Origin: Methanothermococcus okinawensis
GTDB lineage: Archaea; AGJL01; Methanococci; Methanococcales; Methanococcaceae
DNA length: 9,848 nt
Assembly: GCA_015661585.1 (NCBI GenBank)
Contig: DQVU01000145.1
Coordinates: forward strand, 1 to 9,848
Reading direction: 5' to 3'
Shown: positions 5,732-9,848 of the stretch, piece after piece
Numbering within the stretch: the stretch's first letter is position 1
Layout of the letters: the number at the start of each line of letters is the position of its first letter
Notes under the pieces: generated by a model
The model's input: only the letters and a program-made list of their open reading frames with translations
Told to the model about the DNA's origin: nothing
Databases searched by the model: none
Made by a program: the position numbers and the translations under genes

Positions 5732-6430
5732 ATGGATAATACAGTCCCCAATGTAAGGGGTTATTATATAAGATATAGTAACAGGTACTATAAAAGGTAT
5801 CATAGGTGTTACATATATCTCCTCTTCGTCATCATACTTTGAAAAATCATCCTCCTCAGAAGATGGAAAAAGTTTAATGTCATCTTCCTTTCCCATTATC
5901 AGTCTATTTTTACCCCTTATATCCTTGACTTTAACCTTCTCTCCAAAGGAGAGTACAATTAAGTGTCTAATGTCCTTAGGTTTATGTCCCCTTATAAGAT
6001 TTTTTATAAGTATTATTATAGGTAAAAATACCATCAAAAACATTCCGTTGATAAATACCATTATAGGGAAGGAAGGGATATACCCTATATTTAATACACT
6101 TCCAAGGGCTGTGTATATCGGTGTAGTATATTTAGGTATTAGGGCTCCCATCCCTGCCAACAACTTACCATCTCCCCCTCCAACTCCAAATAGAAACATT
6201 ATATACCCCAATATAAAACAGAGGACAAATCCACAGAGAGAACGTAATATATAAGTAATATCCCCACTGACTACAGTTAGATGAAGGTAGGATATTACTC
6301 CAACGATAGACATAAATATCCAGAGGTAATCTTCAACCTCTCTACTTCTAAAATCTTGGATGGCCCCTATTACAAGACATATTAAGCCAAGAAGATAGTT
6401 GCAAAATATTAAATCTACCATAAATCCCAT
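5699..6430 (-). CDS. Archaeal prepilin/preflagellin peptidase (A24 family, FlaK/EppA-type)
   Basis: This 243-residue membrane aspartyl protease trims the short positively charged leader of archaellin or pilin precursors at the cytoplasmic face. The two catalytic aspartates are visible: Asp26 in Ile-Gln-Asp-Phe-Arg-Ser-Arg and Asp87 in Gly-Val-Gly-Gly-Gly-Asp-Gly-Lys (the GxGD signature). Hydrophobic segments lie at about 5-23, 37-54, 60-82, 122-145 and 208-230. A polar insert at about 147-206, rich in Asp and Glu near 191-204, separates the last two, as in FlaK-type enzymes. Sequence alone does not decide between archaellin and pilin processing, and no substrate gene is in the window. The start may be the ATG at 6430 or the one at 6421; ribosome sites are weak for both. 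It follows the NYN gene by 6 bases. Confidence 0.9.
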   Translation of the reverse strand: MGFMVDLIFCNYLLGLICLVIGAIQDFRSREVEDYLWIFMSIVGVISYLHLTVVSGDITYILRSLCGFVLCFILGYIMFLFGVGGGDGKLLAGMGALIPKYTTPIYTALGSVLNIGYIPSFPIMVFINGMFLMVFLPIIILIKNLIRGHKPKDIRHLIVLSFGEKVKVKDIRGKNRLIMGKEDDIKLFPSSEEDDFSKYDDEEEIYVTPMIPFIVPVTISYIITPYIGDCIIHLILSCCGVIP

Positions 6431-6436
6431 CTTTTA

Positions 6437-7063
6437 TTATTTTTTAAAAATCTTGTCTATTATACCTTTAGAATCTTCATCACCACTCTTTTCTTCAGCA
6501 TCTTCTCTCTCCACTTCTTTCTTCTCCTCTAAGTTATTCTCCCCATTGTTCAATCTCTTCTCCTTTTTTTTCGCCAACTTCTCCTTGTCAAATGTGAAGT
6601 CATCCTCTATTTTAATTACATGATCTGCGATATTCTGAATCGCTAAACTGAAACCAGGCTCTGCACCGATTACTATAATTTTTTTACCATGTTCTTTAGC
6701 CTTTCTCATGGCTGGGAGGAAATCTGCATCTCTTGTCATATAGGCGATGGTGTCTATATTCTTGTTGAATATCAACTCTGTACCTTCTACAGCCATCTCA
6801 ACATCCACATCTCCAGCGGTAACTCTTGGTTCAAAACCTTGATTTGCAATAGCCTCAATTAACTTATCAGATGCGTACTGGTTTAGATAGACTCTACCTA
6901 TTATAATCTTACCAAATTTACTTAGAACCTCTCGTATCTTATCTAAATCAACGTTGAACTCCTTTCTTAACATATTGGGCCCATCTATCAACAGTGCTAT
7001 TCTATCTTTACCCTCACTCTCACTACTTTTTTTGATACAGATCTTCTTCAACTTCCCCCACAT
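6437..7063 (-). CDS. NYN-domain protein, putative RNase (TIGR00288-like)
   Basis: The 208-residue protein has a PIN-like NYN domain at about 20-155, a fold used by metal-dependent ribonucleases. The acidic residues expected to bind metal are present: Asp27 in Leu-Ile-Asp-Gly-Pro-Asn-Met, Asp85 and Asp87 in Gly-Asp-Val-Asp-Val-Glu-Met, and Asp112 and Asp114 in Thr-Arg-Asp-Ala-Asp-Phe. The Gly-Ala-Glu-Pro-Gly-Phe-Ser stretch (133-139) fits the archaeal TIGR00288 group. The last 50 residues are a Lys/Glu-rich, probably disordered or coiled tail with a short hydrophobic end. A GTGAT ribosome site is at 7067-7071. A good TATA box at 7095-7104 suggests that transcription starts here and continues into the peptidase gene. 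The RNA target is unknown. Confidence 0.88.
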   Translation of the reverse strand: MWGKLKKICIKKSSESEGKDRIALLIDGPNMLRKEFNVDLDKIREVLSKFGKIIIGRVYLNQYASDKLIEAIANQGFEPRVTAGDVDVEMAVEGTELIFNKNIDTIAYMTRDADFLPAMRKAKEHGKKIIVIGAEPGFSLAIQNIADHVIKIEDDFTFDKEKLAKKKEKRLNNGENNLEEKKEVEREDAEEKSGDEDSKGIIDKIFKK

Positions 7064-7094
7064 AGTATCACGTACTGTGTTTTTAATTTATAAA

Positions 7095-7104
7095 TTTATA
7101 TAAA
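7095..7104 (-). promoter_or_regulatory. TATA box of the NYN-peptidase operon
   Basis: On the minus strand this reads CTTTTATATAAATTTA, a good archaeal TATA box with an A/T context. Spacing of about 25 bases puts the transcript start near 7075 and leaves a leader of about 12 bases with the GTGAT ribosome site. Confidence 0.6.
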
Positions 7105-7123
7105 AGAAATTAAAACTTACAAT

Positions 7124-7921
7124 CTACGGGGAGTTTAATATTCTTTCGTACTTTCTTTTAAAATCTTCAAGATTCTTTATTGTGGTATCTAAGGTTAGAG
7201 GAGTTAATGATATATGTTTCTTCTTCCTTAAAACATAGACGTCTGTACCCTCCTCGTCATCCTCTACAGGATCTCCCCCTATCCAGTAGTACTCTCTACC
7301 CCTAGGATCTTCCCTCTCCTCTATACGTGTGGTGTACATCTTCCTTCCCAACCTTGTGATCTCAATAGGTGTATTCTCAGTAGCGTCCTCTGGGATATTT
7401 AGGTTTATCACATCACAGGGAAAGTCATTCTCAAAGTACTTTTTAACCACTTTAACCACTATCTTAGAGGGAGTTATAAAGTCTATTGGCATCTCCCCCT
7501 CTTTAAACTTTAGATGGTCCTTTGTAATCTGGAGGGAGCATGCCAATGCCTTTGCTCCATGGTGGGCCCCTTCAAATGCAGCCCCTAAGGTTCCCGAAGT
7601 TGTTATCTCTGTACCTAAGTTCTCCCCTACATTTATACCTGAGATAACAATATCTGGCACCTTCTTCAATATCTTGTAGATACCTAAGATGACACAGTCT
7701 GTAGGAGTACCTGATACTGCGTATCCGTAATCCCCGTCTGCCAGTTTTGTTTTGGTAATTCTTAAAGGTACAAAGAGACTTATAGCCCTACCTACACCGC
7801 TCTGCTGATTTGTAGGTGCCACTATAGTAACCTTGGCATCTAACTCCTCAGATAATACAGATTTTAAGGCCAGTAAACCGTTAGAGTATATACCATCATC
7901 GTTAACTAAGAGTATATCCAT
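7124..7921 (-). CDS. surE: 5'/3'-nucleotidase SurE
   Basis: The 265-residue cytosolic enzyme removes phosphate from nucleoside 5'- and 3'-monophosphates. The metal site begins at Val-Asn-Asp-Asp-Gly (6-10). Gln-Gln-Ser-Gly-Val-Gly at 39-44, Val-Ser-Gly-Thr-Pro-Thr-Asp-Cys at 69-76 and Ile-Ser-Gly-Ile-Asn-Val-Gly-Glu-Asn-Leu-Gly at 92-102 are SurE signatures, and Gly-Ala-Ala-Phe-Glu-Gly at 112-117 follows as expected. The C-terminal part with Tyr-Trp-Ile-Gly-Gly-Asp is also typical. The length matches the family. The ATG at 7921 has GGTGATT directly upstream, and a TATATTAT stretch near 7970-7980 is a plausible promoter. It is divergent from the winged-helix regulator gene, a pairing I recall from M. 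jannaschii (MJ0558/MJ0559), but this was not checked. Confidence 0.96.
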   Translation of the reverse strand: MDILLVNDDGIYSNGLLALKSVLSEELDAKVTIVAPTNQQSGVGRAISLFVPLRITKTKLADGDYGYAVSGTPTDCVILGIYKILKKVPDIVISGINVGENLGTEITTSGTLGAAFEGAHHGAKALACSLQITKDHLKFKEGEMPIDFITPSKIVVKVVKKYFENDFPCDVINLNIPEDATENTPIEITRLGRKMYTTRIEEREDPRGREYYWIGGDPVEDDEEGTDVYVLRKKKHISLTPLTLDTTIKNLEDFKRKYERILNSP

Positions 7922-8129
7922 ACAATCACCATGATGATTTTTGTTTTTTATTCACCAATCTCGCATTTCGTATAATATAACTCTCTCCTATTAGTAACTT
8001 AGATAAAAAGAGTGGATAGTAAAAAATTTAGATATTAGATAATTAAATTTTTTATATTTTTTATAATAATATTAAGTACTATAAAAATTTTTATCGTTCT
8101 TTTTTAGTCTTTCTATAGACGGTGATTCT
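7922..8129. promoter_or_regulatory. Divergent control region between surE and the regulator gene
   Basis: Minus-strand elements near 7970-7980 (TATATTAT) and the GGTGATT ribosome site serve surE. On the plus strand ACTATAAAAATTT (8079-8091) and GGTGATT (8121-8127) serve the regulator. Upstream of that TATA box the heptamer TTAGATA occurs three times, at 7999-8005, 8028-8034 and 8035-8041, the last two in tandem. These may be binding sites for the adjacent regulator. Confidence 0.45.
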
Positions 8130-8915
8130 ATGAAGAAAAGAAATATTACAGAGCTTCAGATACTCTCAGAGATAGTGAGAAAACAGCCTCACATAAAACA
8201 GAAGGAGATAGCAGATGTCTTAGGGATAACTGTTCAAGGAGTGTCTGAACATATAAGAAATCTACTTAAGAAGGGATATATAAAATCTAGAGGTAGAGGG
8301 GAGTACATCCTTACCGATAAAGGTATAAGAGTACTAAAAACCTGGATATCCCAATTTAGGAATTACCTCGAGGAGATTAATAGAGAGATATACAGGTACA
8401 AGGATATATGGCCTGCTATCGCCTATGAAGATATAGAAGATGGTGATAAAGTATATCTATTTATGAAGAGGGGCCTACTTTACGCCTCGAAGACAGTTAA
8501 AACCTCATCTACCGCAAAAGTTGTAGAGGGAGGTAAAAAGGGGGAGGATATAGCTGTAACTAACATAGAAGGTATAATAGAGATGAATAAAGGGAAGGTA
8601 ATAATCTTGAGGATACCTCCTCGGATAAGTGGTGGTTCTAGAAATGTAAATTACGATCTCATCAGAGAAGTTTTAGATAAAAATAAGGACGCCGTAGTGG
8701 CAAGTATGGGAACTGTCTCCTACGTAGTATCTCAGAAGTTAAATATAAAACCTGATATAAGGTTTGCGGTGTTAGAGGGTATCGTTAAGGCCTGTGAGAG
8801 AGGTTGCGATGTTGTATGTTTAGTAACAGGGAGGATGACAGAGAAGGTTGTTAAAGTTTTAGATAACAACAGAGTAAAATATACAGTATTGGATGTTACA
8901 AAAAGTGGTGATTAA
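8130..8915 (+). CDS. Winged-helix (MarR-like) transcriptional regulator with a C-terminal sensory-type domain
   Basis: The 261-residue protein carries an N-terminal winged helix at about 8-70. The helix-turn-helix is near 24-45 (Gln-Lys-Glu-Ile-Ala-Asp-Val-Leu-Gly-Ile-Thr-Val-Gln-Gly-Val-Ser-Glu-His), followed by a wing with Gly-Arg-Gly-Glu-Tyr-Ile-Leu-Thr. The rest, about 95-258, has an alpha/beta pattern that ends with Val-Val-Cys-Leu-Val-Thr-Gly-Arg-Met; I believe it is the archaeal COG1497 / DUF7839 type. It probably binds a small ligand, which is not identified. The ATG at 8130 has a good GGTGATT ribosome site and a TATA box about 45 bases upstream. Divergence from surE suggests it may control surE or itself; this is inference. 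Its transcript probably stops in T-runs at 8943-8956. Confidence 0.85.
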   Translation: MKKRNITELQILSEIVRKQPHIKQKEIADVLGITVQGVSEHIRNLLKKGYIKSRGRGEYILTDKGIRVLKTWISQFRNYLEEINREIYRYKDIWPAIAYEDIEDGDKVYLFMKRGLLYASKTVKTSSTAKVVEGGKKGEDIAVTNIEGIIEMNKGKVIILRIPPRISGGSRNVNYDLIREVLDKNKDAVVASMGTVSYVVSQKLNIKPDIRFAVLEGIVKACERGCDVVCLVTGRMTEKVVKVLDNNRVKYTVLDVTKSGD

Positions 8916-8940
8916 ACAATAAGTAAATCATTATATAAAA

Positions 8941-8960
8941 CCTTTTTTAATTTTTTATAC
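8941..8960 (+). terminator. T-rich terminator of the regulator gene
   Basis: Two six-T runs at 8943-8948 and 8951-8956 follow the stop codon by about 27 bases, as expected for an archaeal terminator. Confidence 0.55.
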
Positions 8961-9010
8961 GTCTCCGACTATAGTATAAAAATAAAAAATGATTTTAAAA
9001 ATCAAAACAT

Positions 9011-9042
9011 GTAAGAGGTGATATTAATCTTAATACTCTTAC
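9011..9042 (+). repeat. Strong hairpin with a four-base bulge
   Basis: GTAAGAG (9011-9017) pairs perfectly with CTCTTAC (9036-9042), and TATTA (9022-9026) with TAATA (9031-9035), leaving a four-base loop and a GTGA bulge (9018-9021). A TATA-like GTATAAAAAT (8974-8983) and the palindrome at 8990-9004 stand upstream. It may be part of a small RNA or a control element; no family is recognised. Confidence 0.55.
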
Positions 9043-9209
9043 CTTGATAATTGTATAACCAATCTACAAATCGCCAAAAATCTCAATTAAAAATTAATAA
9101 AAAGAGAGTAAAAAATTCCTGTTTATATTACACTTTTCTGGAATGCTCCAAACACTTACTTCTTCACAAATAAAAAATAATAATTAAGAACAATTAAAAT
9201 AAAAAAGGT

Positions 9210-9355
9210 AAAAAACTTCAAGAAGGATTAACAGAAATCCCACCCTGTTTTTCAGTGCTCGGTGTACTCCAGGAAATAAGAGCTTATTTTACTTTTTCAC
9301 CTGTTATATTCTTTATTTAGGTGTTTTAAGAATTTTTTATTTTTTTATTTGTTTA
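9210..9355 (+). repeat. Repeated non-coding element, copy B (solitary, plus orientation)
   Basis: It matches copies A and C over its core 9228-9323. Visible pairings are TCC 9238-9240 with GGA 9272-9274, AGTGC 9254-9258 with GTACT 9264-9268 (one G-U), and CACCT 9298-9302 with AGGTG 9319-9323. It ends in T-runs at 9333-9348 and abuts the end of alaS. Unlike A it has no facing partner, because the sequence beyond it is the alaS coding region. Confidence 0.75.
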
Positions 9356-9365
9356 ACTATAATAA

Positions 9366-9848
9366 TTACTTATTCTCTCCATTTCCATATTCCACTATTA
9401 CCTTCTCTATCTCTCTTTTCAACCTCTCTTTTACCTCTCCAACATCTCCCAAGTACTTACCCTGGGCTAAATCCTTCCTCCCTCCACCCTTTCCAACAAC
9501 CCTTAGTAGATTAACCATATCTATATCTACACCTTTACCACATTTACATAGTATATACCCATCCTTATTAAGAAGAATTACTATAATGTTATCCCCTACT
9601 AAGTTATCTGCAGTTGTCATAAGTTCCTTTGGAGTACCCTCTACCTCCTCTATTAACACTTGATAATTCCCTATCTCTCTGAACTTGTTCATCAACATAT
9701 ACCTCTTATACTCCCCTATCTTCTCCTCCAACTCCTCTATAATCTTCCTCTGTTTCTTCCACTCCTTGAAGAACCTCTCCACAGTCTTAGGCAGTTTCTC
9801 AACAGGCACCCCAAGTATCTCTGCAGACTTAAGTAGTATATCCTCCAT
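9366..9848 (-). CDS. alaS: Alanyl-tRNA synthetase, C-terminal part, cut by the right edge
   Basis: These 160 residues are the C-terminal end of archaeal AlaRS, which charges tRNA-Ala. The start of the visible part (Ser-Ala-Glu-Ile-Leu-Gly-Val-Pro-Val-Glu-Lys-Leu-Pro-Lys-Thr-Val-Glu-Arg-Phe-Phe) is a conserved archaeal AlaRS stretch followed by a coiled coil. The DHHA1 domain follows, with Gly-Lys-Gly-Gly-Gly-Arg-Lys-Asp-Leu-Ala-Gln-Gly-Lys at about 118-130. The family is roughly 900 residues long, so the Met at the right edge is internal and the catalytic, tRNA-recognition and editing domains lie outside. The stop is TAA at 9366-9368. Directly past the stop the minus strand enters the complement of repeat copy B, which is A-rich there, and no T-rich terminator is obvious. 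Confidence 0.94.
   Translation of the reverse strand: MEDILLKSAEILGVPVEKLPKTVERFFKEWKKQRKIIEELEEKIGEYKRYMLMNKFREIGNYQVLIEEVEGTPKELMTTADNLVGDNIIVILLNKDGYILCKCGKGVDIDMVNLLRVVGKGGGRKDLAQGKYLGDVGEVKERLKREIEKVIVEYGNGENK

Larger units (their letters stand above)
8916..9365. other. 450-bp non-coding region between the regulator gene and alaS
   Basis: No gene is supported here. In order it holds a T-rich terminator (8941-8960), a 15-bp palindrome TGATTTT-A-AAAATCA (8990-9004), a perfect hairpin (9011-9042), a faint candidate remnant of the repeated element (9100-9166), and copy B of that element (9210-9355), which reaches nearly to the alaS stop. Confidence 0.7.

Noticed and set aside
9018..9042. 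K-turn or C/D-box RNA at the hairpin bulge GTGAT
   Set aside because: The opposite strand lacks the A/G residues of a K-turn, and no CUGA D box is in place.
9018..9047. A nine-codon frame GTG...TGA encoding Met-Ile-Leu-Ile-Leu-Ile-Leu-Leu-Pro, like an attenuator leader peptide
   Set aside because: The GTG is itself part of what would be the ribosome site, so no separate site precedes it. The Ile/Leu content follows from AT-rich sequence inside a hairpin. No branched-chain amino acid gene is downstream.
9846..9848. The ATG at the right edge as a true gene start
   Set aside because: The product is only the C-terminal DHHA1 end of AlaRS, whose family is roughly 900 residues; the frame certainly continues beyond the window.

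Overview
The window looks like chromosomal DNA of a thermophilic or hyperthermophilic methanogen of the Methanocaldococcaceae (Methanocaldococcus / Methanotorris relatives). This is inferred from gene content and sequence style. The DNA is very AT-rich. Ribosome sites are GGTGAT or GGAGGT type, and upstream regions carry archaeal TATA-like boxes. Two eukaryote-type ribosomal proteins (L34e, L14e) flank an archaeal cytidylate kinase, and several proteins belong to methanogen-restricted families.

Layout from left to right. Positions 1-702 (-) are the N-terminal part of a membrane sensor with a PilJ/NarX-like sensing region, two membrane segments and the start of a HAMP domain; it runs off the left edge. 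Positions 703-1021 are non-coding, with a T-rich terminator and a 15-bp tandem repeat that forms a palindrome. Positions 1022-2099 (-) are the operon rpl34e-cmk-rpl14e. A short divergent promoter region separates it from a plus-strand pair (2264-4037): a TtuA/TtcA-type tRNA thiolation enzyme that starts with TTG, and a TatD-family metal-dependent hydrolase. Positions 4038-4860 hold no gene. Positions 4861-5731 (+) are two small proteins of unknown function, the second probably DUF2096. Converging on them with a 33-bp 3' overlap is a minus-strand pair (7063-5699): an NYN-domain putative nuclease and a prepilin/preflagellin peptidase. Then come surE (-, 7921-7124) and, divergent from it, a winged-helix regulator (+, 8130-8915). 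Positions 8916-9365 are non-coding, and 9366-9848 (-) is the C-terminal part of alanyl-tRNA synthetase, cut by the right edge.

Most genes serve translation and RNA or nucleotide metabolism: ribosomal proteins, CMP kinase, tRNA thiolation, alaS, NYN, TatD and SurE. A smaller part concerns the cell surface and signalling: the sensor and the prepilin/preflagellin peptidase.

The most unusual content is non-coding. A sequence of about 90-130 bp occurs three times: at 4204-4330 (+), at 4608-4720 (-) and at 9210-9355 (+). The first two copies face each other, and a third inverted repeat with its own hairpin sits between them, so about 4204-4720 is one large imperfect palindrome. The third copy is solitary and abuts the end of alaS. 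Short pairings inside the copies are kept by compensatory changes, which fits an RNA-level or foldback structure. Fainter candidate remnants lie near 834-866 and 9100-9166. No known family is recognised for this element.
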